Both the position numbers and the translations under genes were made by a program. Below are positions 1-8,105 of a stretch of 64,000 nt of DNA, one piece after another (positions within the stretch are counted from its first letter, which is position 1; each line of letters starts with the position of its first letter). Below the pieces are notes generated by a model. That model was given only the letters and a program-made list of their open reading frames with translations. It made no database searches and was not told where the DNA came from. Source of the DNA: Bacteroidetes bacterium UKL13-3 (GTDB lineage Bacteria > Bacteroidota > Bacteroidia > UKL13-3); the NCBI GenBank assembly GCA_001602415.1, contig CP012155.1:1550001-1614000 (forward strand), in the 5' to 3' direction.

Positions 1-381
1 GATTTGTTTGTGCAAAAAGCACCTGCAGCTACCATTGAAGTGTTAGCCAAAGCGTTGATGGAATTGTATCAGAAAGAAACGGCCATTTCAATTATTGGCA
101 CCCGCCATGGTGAAAAGTTGTATGAAACATTGGTAAATAGGGAGGATATGGTAAAAGCAATTGATAGTGGAGATTACTATCGAATTCCGGCAGACACACG
201 CGATTTAAATTATGCACTTTATTTTTCTGAAGGCGAAGTGGAAGTTTCTGCGCATGAAGAATACCATTCGCACAATACTGAAAGGCTTGATATTGAAGGA
301 ATGAAAAAACTCCTATGTAAGTTACCAATTATTAGAAGTGAAGTACTTGGTGAAACAAACATTTTGCAATACGCTGATTGA
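1..381 (+). CDS. capE: CapE/FnlA-type UDP-GlcNAc 4,6-dehydratase/5-epimerase, C-terminal part
   Basis: The frame is open from the first base of the window, so this is the last 126 codons of a longer gene cut by the left edge. The fragment has the family's C-terminal features: a GTRHGEKLYETLV stretch and a tail (YRIPADTRDLNY, then EYHSHNTERL) typical of polysaccharide dehydratases of the CapE/WbjB/FnlA group. These convert UDP-GlcNAc to a 4-keto-6-deoxy sugar, the first step to UDP-L-FucNAc in capsule or O-antigen synthesis. The next genes are CapF and CapG types, which supports the assignment. The catalytic Rossmann half lies outside the window. Its TGA overlaps the next gene's TTG start by four bases. 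Confidence 0.82.
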   Translation, partial: DLFVQKAPAATIEVLAKALMELYQKETAISIIGTRHGEKLYETLVNREDMVKAIDSGDYYRIPADTRDLNYALYFSEGEVEVSAHEEYHSHNTERLDIEGMKKLLCKLPIIRSEVLGETNILQYAD

Positions 382-821
382 TTTTGACTATCCAAATACC
401 AGCTGCTATCAAAGGAGGTTCATTTACCGATTCGCGCGGTAAATTGGGTTTTTGCAACGACTTTGATATGAGCCAGGTGAAGCGTTTTTATTTAGTGGAA
501 AATGCAAATACTGAAATCACTAGGGCATGGCAGGGTCATCAACAAGAACAAAAATGGTTTTATGTGGTATCAGGTAGTTTTATGGTAGCTATAGTCAAAC
601 CCGATAATTGGAGTGCACCAAGTGCTAATTTGCCTGTTGATACACATATCATAAAAGCGCACGAAAATAGTGTATTGCATATTCCGGGAGGCTATGCAAA
701 TGGATTTAGAGCTTTAGAACAAGATTCAAAATTGATGGTATTTTCAGATTTTACTTTAGAGGAAGGGCTCAATGATAACTTTAGATTCGATGCCAATTTA
801 TGGTTTAATTTTCAGCAATAA
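378..821 (+). CDS. WxcM/FdtA-like cupin, probable sugar epimerase or isomerase
   Basis: A 147-residue single-domain cupin. It resembles the RmlC-like/WxcM sugar-isomerase group: a conserved start (GGSFTDSRGKLGFCNDFD), then RAWQGHQQEQKWFYVVSGSF carrying a metal- or substrate-binding His, and a closing HIPGGYANGFRAL segment. Proteins like this sit in capsule and O-antigen loci and act on nucleotide-activated 4-keto sugars, but the exact substrate cannot be read here. The start is TTG at 378, overlapping the upstream stop (TTGA), so translation is probably coupled. It ends 5 bases before capF. The family call is fairly safe; the reaction is inferred from context. Confidence 0.7.
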   Translation: MILTIQIPAAIKGGSFTDSRGKLGFCNDFDMSQVKRFYLVENANTEITRAWQGHQQEQKWFYVVSGSFMVAIVKPDNWSAPSANLPVDTHIIKAHENSVLHIPGGYANGFRALEQDSKLMVFSDFTLEEGLNDNFRFDANLWFNFQQ

Positions 822-826
822 TTAAC

Positions 827-1966
827 ATGATAAAAATAGGAATAACTGGGCAGGAAGGCTTTGTTGGTAGTTACTTATACAATACCATTGGTTTGCAACC
901 AGAAAAATATGAAAGAGTACCATTTAAAAGAGATTTTTTCCAAGATGCCGCTTTATTAGACTCCTTTGTCTCTTCATGTGATGTAATTATTCATCTAGCG
1001 GCAATGAATAGGCATACTGATCAAGAGGTGATTTATCAAACCAACAAAGATTTAGTAAGCCAATTAGTCGAATCATTAAAGCGCACTGGGGCAAAGCCTC
1101 ATGTTTTATTTTCTTCCTCTACCCAAGAGGAGCGAGATAATTTATATGGCAAATCAAAACGTGAGGGTAGATTGCTGATTGAAAATTGGGCAAAAGAAAA
1201 CAATGCTTCATTTTCAGGATTAATTATACCTAATGTGTTTGGGCCATTTGGCAAGCCATTTTACAATTCAGTTGTTGCAACTTTTTGTTATCAGTTAACC
1301 CATAATCAAACTCCCACAATAGACCAAGATAGCGTTATCAAACTTGTATATGTTGGTGAATTAGTTGATCATGTTATCAAGCTAATTGAAATAAACAATG
1401 GCAATGTTATTTCGTCAAAGTCAACTGAGGTTGTAGACATTCCGCATTCAAAGGAAATTAAAGTCTCTCAAATACTTGATTTGTTGGATTCTTACAAAGA
1501 GAAATATTTGGAAAAAGGAATTATCCCTGGCTTTGGAGATGTTTTTGAAAGAAACCTTTTTAATACCTACAGAAGCTATATTGATTTAGGAAATCATTAC
1601 CCTGTTAAATACACTCCGCATTCTGATAACAGAGGTTCATTCGTTGAAATTATAAAACTAGAAGCAGGTGGGCAAGTATCGTTTTCAACAACGGTTCCTG
1701 ATATCACACGTGGAAATCATTATCATACCCGAAAAATTGAACGTTTTTCGGTGATAAAAGGAGAGGCTCTGATTCAACTTCGTAAGGTTAACACCACAGA
1801 GATTTTGAACTTCAATCTTTCTGGCTCCGAACCATCATTTGTTGATATGCCTATTTGGTATACCCACAATATTAAAAATGTTGGCAAAGAGGATTTATAC
1901 ACAGTATTCTGGATTAACGAGTTTTTTGACCCTCAAGATGCAGACACCTATTTTGAAACAGTATAA
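827..1966 (+). CDS. capF: CapF-type bifunctional reductase/epimerase with C-terminal cupin
   Basis: A 379-residue protein with two domains. Residues 1-240 form a short-chain NAD(P)-binding fold starting GITGQEGFVGSYL, with a YGKSKREGR active-site motif (Tyr and Lys). Residues 250-379 are a cupin with HYHTRKIERFSVIKGEA. This architecture is characteristic of CapF/WbjC/FnlB, which epimerises and then reduces the CapE product to UDP-6-deoxy-L-talose-type sugar on the way to UDP-L-FucNAc. Length matches the family. It lies between the CapE- and CapG-type genes in the usual pathway order. Confidence 0.88.
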   Translation: MIKIGITGQEGFVGSYLYNTIGLQPEKYERVPFKRDFFQDAALLDSFVSSCDVIIHLAAMNRHTDQEVIYQTNKDLVSQLVESLKRTGAKPHVLFSSSTQEERDNLYGKSKREGRLLIENWAKENNASFSGLIIPNVFGPFGKPFYNSVVATFCYQLTHNQTPTIDQDSVIKLVYVGELVDHVIKLIEINNGNVISSKSTEVVDIPHSKEIKVSQILDLLDSYKEKYLEKGIIPGFGDVFERNLFNTYRSYIDLGNHYPVKYTPHSDNRGSFVEIIKLEAGGQVSFSTTVPDITRGNHYHTRKIERFSVIKGEALIQLRKVNTTEILNFNLSGSEPSFVDMPIWYTHNIKNVGKEDLYTVFWINEFFDPQDADTYFETV

Positions 1967-1995
1967 CTAAACATCAGCAGAATTAATATATAATA

Positions 1996-3132
1996 ATGAA
2001 AGAGAAACTTAAAGTGATGACAGTAGTGGGTACCCGACCTGAAATAATCAGGTTATCTAGGGTAATGGCAGCGCTTGATTCATCTGAAGCAATAGAGCAT
2101 ATCCTTGTGCACACTGGACAAAATTATGATTTTGAATTGAACCAAATTTTCTTTGATGATTTAGGTATTCGAAAACCAGATCATTTTTTAGATGCTGCCG
2201 GTGCTACAGCAACCGAAACAATTGGTCAAATATTAATAAAGATTGATGCTTTACTTGAAAGTGTAAAACCAGATTCCTTTTTGGTCTTAGGTGACACAAA
2301 TAGTTGTTTGTGTGCCATTCCTGCAAAAAAACGACATATCCCAATTTTCCATATGGAAGCTGGAAACCGCTGTTTTGACCAACGTGTACCAGAAGAAACC
2401 AATCGAAAAATTGTTGACCATGTTTCTGATATAAACCTAACTTATAGTGATATTGCTAGGGAGTATTTGTTAAGAGAAGGTCTTCCTGCAGACAGAATTA
2501 TTAAAACAGGTTCACCCATGTTTGAAGTGTTGAACCATTATTTGCCTGCAATCAATGCTTCATCCATTTTAACCTCATTAAAGTTAGACAAAGGAAAGTA
2601 TTTTGTGGTTTCAGCTCACAGAGAAGAAAATATTAGCAGTGTCAAAAATTTTGAAGGATTAATTGAGAGTTTGAACTGTATAGCTGATACTTTTCATTAC
2701 CCAATAATTGTAAGCACACACCCTCGCACCCGTAAAATGATGGAGCAGCGAAATGTGACTTTCCGACCTGAAGTGCAGTTATTAAAACCAATGGGTTTTA
2801 ATGATTACAATGCTTTGCAAAAAGATTCATTTGCTGTTCTTTCGGATAGCGGCACTATTTCTGAAGAATCATCCATATTAAATTTTAGGGCACTTAATAT
2901 TCGACAAGCCCATGAACGTCCAGAGGCTATGGAGGAGGCTTCAGTGATGATGGTGGGATTAAATCCCGAACGCATTTTGCAAGCTATAAAGCAATTACAA
3001 TATCAAAACTTAGGTCCTGAAAGAAATTTAAGACCGGTAGCTGATTATTCGATGCCAAATGTTTCTGAAAAAGTGGTTCGAATAATTATAAGCTACACGG
3101 ATTACATTAAAAGAATAGTTTGGAGTGAATAG
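1996..3132 (+). CDS. capG: CapG-type non-hydrolysing UDP-GlcNAc 2-epimerase family (UDP-L-FucNAc forming)
   Basis: A 378-residue UDP-N-acetylglucosamine 2-epimerase fold. Visible hallmarks are the N-terminal VVGTRPEIIRLSRV, HTGQNYDFELNQIFF, LGDTNSCLCAIPAKKR, HMEAGNRCFDQRVPEETNRK, and the C-terminal SDSGTISEESSIL nucleotide-binding loop. In this context the protein is the third enzyme (CapG/WbjD/FnlC), producing UDP-L-FucNAc. The gene follows capF by 29 bases, and its last 8 bases overlap the glycosyltransferase start. Chance that it is instead a ManNAc-forming WecB is small because of the CapE/CapF neighbours. Confidence 0.88.
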   Translation: MKEKLKVMTVVGTRPEIIRLSRVMAALDSSEAIEHILVHTGQNYDFELNQIFFDDLGIRKPDHFLDAAGATATETIGQILIKIDALLESVKPDSFLVLGDTNSCLCAIPAKKRHIPIFHMEAGNRCFDQRVPEETNRKIVDHVSDINLTYSDIAREYLLREGLPADRIIKTGSPMFEVLNHYLPAINASSILTSLKLDKGKYFVVSAHREENISSVKNFEGLIESLNCIADTFHYPIIVSTHPRTRKMMEQRNVTFRPEVQLLKPMGFNDYNALQKDSFAVLSDSGTISEESSILNFRALNIRQAHERPEAMEEASVMMVGLNPERILQAIKQLQYQNLGPERNLRPVADYSMPNVSEKVVRIIISYTDYIKRIVWSE

Positions 3133-4405
3133 TACATTGAATCAATCTAAAGGTAAAATACTTATTCATAGTTTGGTATTCAGTCCGGATGGAGTGTCAA
3201 CGGCTTATTTATACAATGATATAGCCTTACGTCTAAAGGCATCCGGATACGAAGTTGTTGTATTAACCACAACACCTCATTATAACATTGTTGAGGAAGA
3301 TGTCGCTAAACAACCTTTGAAATCAAAGCTGTTAGGTCTATATTATAAGAGTAACTTTAATGGCATCGAGGTGATTCATATACCTCAGAAGAAGTTTAAA
3401 AGTACGCTTTTACGTTTGATAGGATTTGTTTACTGGCACTTGATTTCATTTTTTATTGGATTTTCTATTCGGAATGTATCATTAATATTATCTCCTTCAC
3501 CACCGCTCACCATTGGATTGGTATCGCTTATTCTTGCCAAAATGAAAGGTGCCAAAGTAGTATATAATGTGCAGGAAATTTATCCTGATTTTTTGATCAA
3601 TGTGGGGGGGTTAAAGAGTAAACCGGCTATCTTCTTTCTTAAACTAATGGAGAGAACTATTTATAACTTTTCGGATAAAGTAACAACAATTGATCAGTTC
3701 TTTTATGAGACAATCATTCCGAGATTTAAAAGAGAGAAGGACCTTCACATTATCCCCAATTTTGTTGATACAGATTTGTTCAGGCCAATAAGTGATGACG
3801 AAATAACTTTAGATCGGATAATTTTCCCTTTAAAGCCCAATGTTTTAAAGTTGATGTATGCTGGAAATATAGGGCTTGCTCAGGATTGGTTACCTTTAAT
3901 TGATATAGCAAAACAATTGGTAGAAAAGCCAGTTGAATTTTGGGTTGTAGGAGAGGGAGTTATGAAGGATAAGTTGATCGATTTAATAACTAAGGAAGGG
4001 TTAAACAATATACATATTGTTCCTTATCAAAATAGAAAACACATGCCATCTCTAATAGCATATGCAGACGTACATTTTATCTTCATGACACCAGAAATGG
4101 ATACACAGGGATTCCCATCCAAGGTTTATTCCATAATGGCATGTGGCAAGCCAATGCTTATCATTACAAGAAATCAAACTCCTTTGCATAATTTTTTAAA
4201 AGATATAGATGTAGCTTTTCTAATTACCGAATCTAATCACCAAGTAAAATGTAAGCAAGCTATTAATTCTATTGATTTGGCTTTAAGCGATAAAAATAAA
4301 TTGAAACTAATGGGCGATTCAGGTACGGGTCTCATTTTGGAAAAATATTCAAAAAAAGCAGTGACTGGTAAATACGCTGACTTAATAAGATTATTGCTTA
4401 ATTAA
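3125..4405 (+). CDS. Family 4 glycosyltransferase (WbuB-like), probable L-FucNAc transferase
   Basis: A 426-residue GT-B glycosyltransferase. The N-terminal acceptor domain has PDGVSTAYLYNDIALRLKASG and a membrane-associating hydrophobic stretch at about residues 95-140. The C-terminal donor domain shows NFVDTDLF, LMYAGNIGLAQDW, and a QGFPSKVYSIMACGKP segment typical of GT4 sugar-nucleotide binding. FnlA-C gene sets are commonly followed by a WbuB-type L-fucosamine transferase, so transfer of L-FucNAc to a lipid-linked glycan is the likely job (inference). The start is a GTG at 3125 overlapping the CapG stop; I see no better ATG nearby. Confidence 0.8.
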   Translation: MNSTLNQSKGKILIHSLVFSPDGVSTAYLYNDIALRLKASGYEVVVLTTTPHYNIVEEDVAKQPLKSKLLGLYYKSNFNGIEVIHIPQKKFKSTLLRLIGFVYWHLISFFIGFSIRNVSLILSPSPPLTIGLVSLILAKMKGAKVVYNVQEIYPDFLINVGGLKSKPAIFFLKLMERTIYNFSDKVTTIDQFFYETIIPRFKREKDLHIIPNFVDTDLFRPISDDEITLDRIIFPLKPNVLKLMYAGNIGLAQDWLPLIDIAKQLVEKPVEFWVVGEGVMKDKLIDLITKEGLNNIHIVPYQNRKHMPSLIAYADVHFIFMTPEMDTQGFPSKVYSIMACGKPMLIITRNQTPLHNFLKDIDVAFLITESNHQVKCKQAINSIDLALSDKNKLKLMGDSGTGLILEKYSKKAVTGKYADLIRLLLN

Positions 4406-4444
4406 AGACAATAAACGCACAGGATTTAAATTTTGGAGACAAAG

Positions 4445-4924
4445 ATGAGCTTTGATAATATTCTTAATACTATAACAAAAAATGGTTTGAGTGTCACAGT
4501 AATTGATTCAAACCGCCCTTGGGGCGGTTTCTTCGTGATTGAAGAATCGCAAGCCCAGCTGTTTGCCAATCAGTATTTTGAAGGGTTGGATGTTTCAACG
4601 TTAGCCATTTCCGGAAAGTTGAGTCCGAAACTATTGGTAGTGGCTCCGGGAAAACGGTTATCGTGGCAATACCATAACCGCAGGGCCGAAATTTGGAGAG
4701 TGGTAAAAGGGGAAGCTAGTATCGTGCGCAGCAATTCAAACGAAGAAGGTCCACTGGAAATATTAACCGAAGGAAGTGTTGTTACCTTAAAACAAGGAGA
4801 ACGGCATCGGTTAATAGGGTTAACAGATTGGGCCGTTATAGCCGAAATTTGGCAACATACCGATGCATTGAATCCATCGGATGAAGAAGACATCATTCGT
4901 CTTCAGGATGATTTTGGACGATAA
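4445..4924 (+). CDS. Cupin protein related to the isomerase domain of type II mannose-6-phosphate isomerases
   Basis: A 159-residue cupin. The motif RPWGGFFVIEE near the start and the central PGKRLSWQYHNRRAEIWRVVKGEA and KQGERHRLIGL are those of ManC/AlgA C-terminal phosphomannose isomerase domains. Here it is a stand-alone protein placed before a ManC-like pyrophosphorylase, so the two may divide the work normally done by one bifunctional enzyme (inference). I chose ATG 4445 rather than the TTG at 4433 because GGAG at 4436-4439 is well placed as a ribosome binding site for it. It is unclear whether it is catalytic or merely regulatory. Confidence 0.72.
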   Translation: MSFDNILNTITKNGLSVTVIDSNRPWGGFFVIEESQAQLFANQYFEGLDVSTLAISGKLSPKLLVVAPGKRLSWQYHNRRAEIWRVVKGEASIVRSNSNEEGPLEILTEGSVVTLKQGERHRLIGLTDWAVIAEIWQHTDALNPSDEEDIIRLQDDFGR

Positions 4925-4933
4925 GATTTTTTA

Positions 4934-5090
4934 TTGTCGAATCGTTGTAACCGGATGATTGTCGAATCGTTTTCTCTTGTGCTGCGGACCTCCCTTTAGG
5001 TCCGGGGTAGCTTGGGAGTTGTCGAATTGTTTTCACCAGAAGCGCAGGACTCCCTTTAGTGTCGGGGTAGCATAGGCTTGTCGAATCGGT
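4934..5090. repeat. Short tandem repeat array, unit about 60 bp, between cupin gene and manC
   Basis: The word TTGTCGAATCGTT or a close variant occurs at 4934, 4959, 5019 and 5078. The last three are spaced 60 and 59 bases. Between them is a second shared word, ACTCCCTTTAG/ACCTCCCTTTAG followed by GTCCGGGGTAGC or GTGTCGGGGTAGC (4988-5011 and 5048-5071). So there are two full units plus flanking partial ones. No coding potential is seen. Confidence 0.7.
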
Positions 5091-5154
5091 TTTTGGGGTG
5101 CGGTTAGGTTTTCTCGCAGTGAGTTGATTTTAAATCTATCTTTATAACACATTC

Positions 5155-6150
5155 ATGCATCATATTTTATTAAGTGGCGGTTTTGGAACGCGTTTATGGC
5201 CGTTATCGCGAAAGTCGAAACCCAAACAATATCTTTCGTTATTTAAGGGGCAGTCGTTGTTTGAAATGACGTTGCTGCGAAACCAGGTAGTTTGTAACCA
5301 AGTAACCGTTATTGGGAATACAGATAATCTTCAGTTGTCGAAAGCAGTTGAACACATATTAGGCGATAATACTGTTCGGTATATTGTTGAAGCTACACCG
5401 CGAAATACCGCACCAGCCATTGCTTTTGCTGCTTTCCAAGTCGACAAGGAGGCAATACTCTTAATTACGCCATCCGATCATATTATTGAAGGCGATACTG
5501 GATACCAAGAGGCTGTTTTGCAAGCCCAAAAACTTGCTGAAGAAGGTAACCTTGTTACGTTTGGTGTGAAACCAACACACACCGAAACTGGATATGGTTA
5601 TATCGAATATAGTGGTAATACGGTGCAATCGTTTCGTGAAAAACCCGATTTAGCCACAGCAGCGTTGTTTTTAGAGAAAGGCAATTTTTTATGGAACAGT
5701 GGGATGTTTTGTTTTAAGGCTGGGGTTTATTTGGCGGAGTTGCAAAAGCATGCTCCGGAAGTTTATGACGCGTCTTTAACAGCATGGAAAAACTCAACGA
5801 ATGGCGAATTGGATCTCGAATCGTCATTGGCGATTCCTTCCCTAAGCATCGATTATGCAGTAATGGAAAAAAGCGATAAAATAAAAGTTGTACCGGCAAC
5901 ATTTCAGTGGTCGGACATGGGAAGTTTTGAGGCCATATATGATTATCTGTTGCGCAATGGTTTTAATACCGATGCCAATGGCAACATGGTAATTGGTGAA
6001 ACAGATAAACATGTGTCGTTTGTAGGTTTAAAAAACACTATTCTTGTGTACACAGAGGATGCAATATTGGTATTGGATAAATCGTTTTCGCAAGACGTAA
6101 AAAAGGTTTATGATACCTTGGCTGCTCAACAGTCGATGCTGCTGGAATAG
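5155..6150 (+). CDS. manC: Mannose-1-phosphate guanylyltransferase (GDP-mannose pyrophosphorylase)
   Basis: A 331-residue nucleotidyltransferase making GDP-mannose from mannose-1-phosphate and GTP. The N-terminal signature is LSGGFGTRLWPLSRKSKPKQ (residues 6-25). Further hallmarks are TPRNTAPAIAFAA, ITPSDHII and FVEKP-like SFREKPDLATA, then LWNSGMFCFKA and SIDYAVMEKS. The length fits a single-domain pyrophosphorylase without the fused isomerase cupin, which is separate upstream (4445-4924). GDP-mannose would feed the polysaccharide locus. A terminator follows, so the operon ends here. Confidence 0.9.
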   Translation: MHHILLSGGFGTRLWPLSRKSKPKQYLSLFKGQSLFEMTLLRNQVVCNQVTVIGNTDNLQLSKAVEHILGDNTVRYIVEATPRNTAPAIAFAAFQVDKEAILLITPSDHIIEGDTGYQEAVLQAQKLAEEGNLVTFGVKPTHTETGYGYIEYSGNTVQSFREKPDLATAALFLEKGNFLWNSGMFCFKAGVYLAELQKHAPEVYDASLTAWKNSTNGELDLESSLAIPSLSIDYAVMEKSDKIKVVPATFQWSDMGSFEAIYDYLLRNGFNTDANGNMVIGETDKHVSFVGLKNTILVYTEDAILVLDKSFSQDVKKVYDTLAAQQSMLLE

Positions 6151-6181
6151 TTACCATTTAAGCCTTTAGTATGATCCGAAT

Positions 6182-6207
6182 AAGCAATCCAAGTGGTTGC
6201 TTTTTTT
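6182..6207 (+). terminator. Rho-independent terminator after manC
   Basis: AAGCAATCC and TGGTTGCTT pair with one mismatch around the loop AAG, followed directly by a run of seven T. It lies 32 bases after the manC stop. Confidence 0.75.
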
Positions 6208-6279
6208 ATGCCAAAAGGTTTTGTGCTTTTGCGGAATGGGGAGTTATTGAATTACGTTGGTAATTTTTTTAGTGGTTTA

Positions 6280-6328
6280 TTGTGTATATTACTTTTGTAC
6301 ATATATTTGTACTTTATAAGGTACAAAA
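6280..6328 (+). promoter_or_regulatory. Promoter and candidate operator of yefM-yoeB
   Basis: TTG at 6280-6282 and TATATTTG at 6302-6309, 19 bases apart, match the Bacteroidota sigma factor consensus. An exact inverted repeat, TTTTGTAC (6293-6300) and GTACAAAA (6321-6328), straddles the -7 box, and a further TTTGTAC lies at 6306-6312. YefM-YoeB complexes autorepress at palindromes over their own promoters, so this is a plausible operator. Confidence 0.65.
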
Positions 6329-6583
6329 ATGATTACAACAACCATTTCAGAGTTTAGAAAAGATATCAAAAATTACTTCGATAAGGTAACAGATAATTTT
6401 GAAACACTTATCATTAACAGGGGAAAAGATAGTGGTGTAGTGATTATTTCTCTAGAAGAATTTAATTCACTCACGGCTACACAACACGAATTATCATCCA
6501 AAATTAATGAGAGTAGGTTAGATAAGGCTATTGATAAATTTAAGTCAGGAAATTTTAGGGTTCAACAGCTGATTGAGGAATGA
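6329..6583 (+). CDS. yefM: Phd/YefM-type antitoxin
   Basis: An 84-residue antitoxin. The N-terminal ISEFRKDIKNYFDKVTDNFETLIINRG is the Phd/YefM DNA-binding dimer fold, followed by VVIISLEEFNSL. The charged C-terminal third would wrap the toxin. It starts at the ATG just after the candidate operator repeat and overlaps yoeB by four bases (ATGA), the usual coupled arrangement. It neutralises YoeB and represses the operon together with it. Confidence 0.9.
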   Translation: MITTTISEFRKDIKNYFDKVTDNFETLIINRGKDSGVVIISLEEFNSLTATQHELSSKINESRLDKAIDKFKSGNFRVQQLIEE

Positions 6584-6837
6584 AATATATATTCGTAGAT
6601 GAGTCGTGGGAGGATTATTTGTATTGGCAGCAAACTGATAAAAAGAAGTTGAAAAGAATAAATGACCTACTTAAGGATATTGCGAGAAACCCGTTTACTG
6701 GAATAGGTAAACCTGAGCCACTTAAATTCAAATATGCAGGGTTTTGGTCGCGAAGAATTGATGAAGAACATCGATTGATTTATCAACTAAAGGATGATGC
6801 TATTCTCATTGCAAAATGCAGGTTTCATTACGACTAA
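6580..6837 (+). CDS. yoeB: YoeB/Txe-type ribosome-dependent mRNA endonuclease toxin
   Basis: An 85-residue toxin, the normal family length. The catalytic residues known from E. coli YoeB fall at the same positions here: Glu46 (KPEPL), Arg65 (EEHRLIY) and His83-Tyr84 (CRFHYD). It should cleave mRNA in the ribosomal A site when free of YefM. The last 39 bases and the downstream sequence are repeated near 10992-11266, where only the 3' end of another yoeB survives. All active residues are intact, so this copy is probably functional. Confidence 0.92.
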   Translation: MKYIFVDESWEDYLYWQQTDKKKLKRINDLLKDIARNPFTGIGKPEPLKFKYAGFWSRRIDEEHRLIYQLKDDAILIAKCRFHYD

Positions 6838-6859
6838 ATCTTACTTAGGCTCATTCACC

Positions 6860-7060
6860 TCAATGCCCAACAGTACTCAATTTTTTTACCCCCACCAGTT
6901 CATCATATTTAAACTGGATGTTTTTGTGGTATACCAAAATGAGGTATTCGTTTTCGGTATTGGACGAGCTTCCTTCTAGTGAAACATCATCGGGCTGTCC
7001 GGTGGTTTCGTTTTTCACGGCATAAATATACTCATAGCGTCCTTGCTTGAGTTGCGCTTT
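6860..7060 (-). pseudogene. Truncated copy of the T9SS plug gene 3' end (copy 1)
   Basis: On the minus strand this segment encodes the last ~65 residues of the DUF5103 plug protein, ending VGH-stop, and is closely similar to the 3' end of the intact gene at 11058-12320. It contains the KQGRYEYIYAVKNET and SSSNTENEYLILVYHKN stretches but has no start. Similarity stops abruptly near 7060. It continues on the other side into the 3' end of yoeB (from 6799), matching the sequence beside the intact plug gene. It therefore marks a recombination junction rather than a gene. Confidence 0.85.
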
Positions 7061-7074
7061 TCCGGTCGACTTGT

Positions 7075-7230
7075 CTATGCGGTTGCTTTAGGCTTCTTTC
7101 TAATTGTCCTTTTACGCGGTTTAGCCTTTAGTTTATTCATGATTTCTCTAAAGTCTTGCAACTCATCCTCTGTCCAAGGTTTAGAATTAACAGTAAAGTC
7201 GATGTTTTTTGGTTCTCTAATTAGTCCCAT
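7075..7230 (-). CDS. Small basic protein downstream of the GNAT-like gene, unknown function
   Basis: About 51 residues if started at ATG 7230 (MGLIREPKNIDFTV). An in-frame ATG at 7284 would overlap the upstream gene by 50 bases and is less likely. The C-terminus is strongly basic (KPRKRTIRKKPKAT), suggesting nucleic-acid binding. The gene begins four bases after the GNAT-like gene stop and is likely co-transcribed with it. Its place among toxin-antitoxin pairs suggests it could be a partner or antitoxin, but that is inference only. Confidence 0.5.
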   Translation of the reverse strand: MGLIREPKNIDFTVNSKPWTEDELQDFREIMNKLKAKPRKRTIRKKPKATA

Positions 7231-7234
7231 TGTC

Positions 7235-7759
7235 TTAAGATTTAAAATATTGTAAAATGAGTCTGGTTGCTGCTTTGTTATCAATAAACATTCGTAATCC
7301 TCTGAAGTGAGTCGCGTACAAGGTGTCTTGGTAATGTTTGATTAGTGCTGATTTAGCGTCAAAAGCAACGAAACCTTGATAACCTCTTTCAACCGATACT
7401 TTGCATGCAAAGGCAATTAAGTTTCCTGGAACGCCTAAATAAATTTTCTCTTTACCGTTATTGAATTTTGAACTCTCGATTAAGTGCATGAAAACATGAT
7501 CCTGCTTGTCTTCGATGCTTAAAAGGCCTTGAATAATATTCGGATTGTTGACCGTTGTTAGTTTATAAATAAGTTTTGTTTTGTCTTTGAGTTCGCTTTG
7601 CCAATCAAATTGCCATGATTTAGCAACAATTTGTTTATTGTCTTTGGCTGTCAACTGGGTGATAACGGTGTCAAAAACCTCCCCAGTTGTTATGTTTTCA
7701 ATGGAGTTGGTTAACTTGTCTATATGAACGTCTAAAGGTGTCTTTGCTTTATTTTTCAC
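7235..7759 (-). CDS. GNAT-fold acetyltransferase-like protein
   Basis: About 174 residues. The C-terminal half carries a GNAT-like pattern: HLIESSKFNNGKEKIYLGVPGNLIAFACKVSVERGYQGFVAF, in which the PGNLIAFAC segment matches the acetyl-CoA binding turn and helix, then ALIKHYQDTLYATHFRGLRMFI, equivalent to the last strand. The N-terminal half (AKTPLDVHIDKLTNSIENITTGEVF) is not recognised. I prefer GTG 7759 as start because the TTG at 7774 sits inside a TATATTCG box that looks like the promoter. It is paired with a small basic gene at 7075-7230. It may be an acetylating toxin, but no target is evident. Confidence 0.55.
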   Translation of the reverse strand: MKNKAKTPLDVHIDKLTNSIENITTGEVFDTVITQLTAKDNKQIVAKSWQFDWQSELKDKTKLIYKLTTVNNPNIIQGLLSIEDKQDHVFMHLIESSKFNNGKEKIYLGVPGNLIAFACKVSVERGYQGFVAFDAKSALIKHYQDTLYATHFRGLRMFIDNKAATRLILQYFKS

Positions 7760-7774
7760 AACTCGAATATACAA

Positions 7775-8105
7775 AAAGTCTGCCTGATAAAAGCATAGAA
7801 AATGAAGTCATGAGCATATCACATAACGTCAGAGTGTGAAAAAACCTTCCACATACTGCAAGGTAAAACTGCGGATAAAAAAGGATAAAACAAAGATGGC
7901 AAAGGTGTTTTTTTTTGAATTCAAAAACATGTTGGAGTTAGTACGTTTGTGTTTACTTGTATTTGCACAAACGAGATTGCGTGTATTTCAACTTATACGT
8001 TTACTAAGCATAATAAAGGATAGAAAGATTTAGCATATCCCTCATAGATTAAGTAATCAGTTTATTCTTCGTTATTTTACTTTACCAAGTTACACTAATT
8101 TATAC
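7775..8105. other. Non-coding stretch between GNAT-like gene and plug copy 2
   Basis: No convincing gene. The one feature seen is an exact inverted repeat, CGTTTGTG (7944-7951) and CACAAACG (7966-7973), with 14 bases between. This could be an operator or the remains of one. An open frame at 7836-8033 is compositionally unlike a protein and is not called. Confidence 0.5.

Noticed and set aside
4433-4445. TTG start for the cupin gene
   Set aside because: It would put GGAG inside the coding region, while the same GGAG is a good ribosome binding site for ATG 4445.
6794-6979. Open frame covering the end of yoeB and plug copy 1 on the plus strand
   Set aside because: It is antisense to the truncated plug copy and has no protein-like pattern.
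7836-8033. 65-codon open frame on the plus strand
   Set aside because: Composition is unlike a protein (lysine-rich start, TTTTTT stretch) and no homology pattern is seen; it lies in a non-coding spacer with a short inverted repeat.
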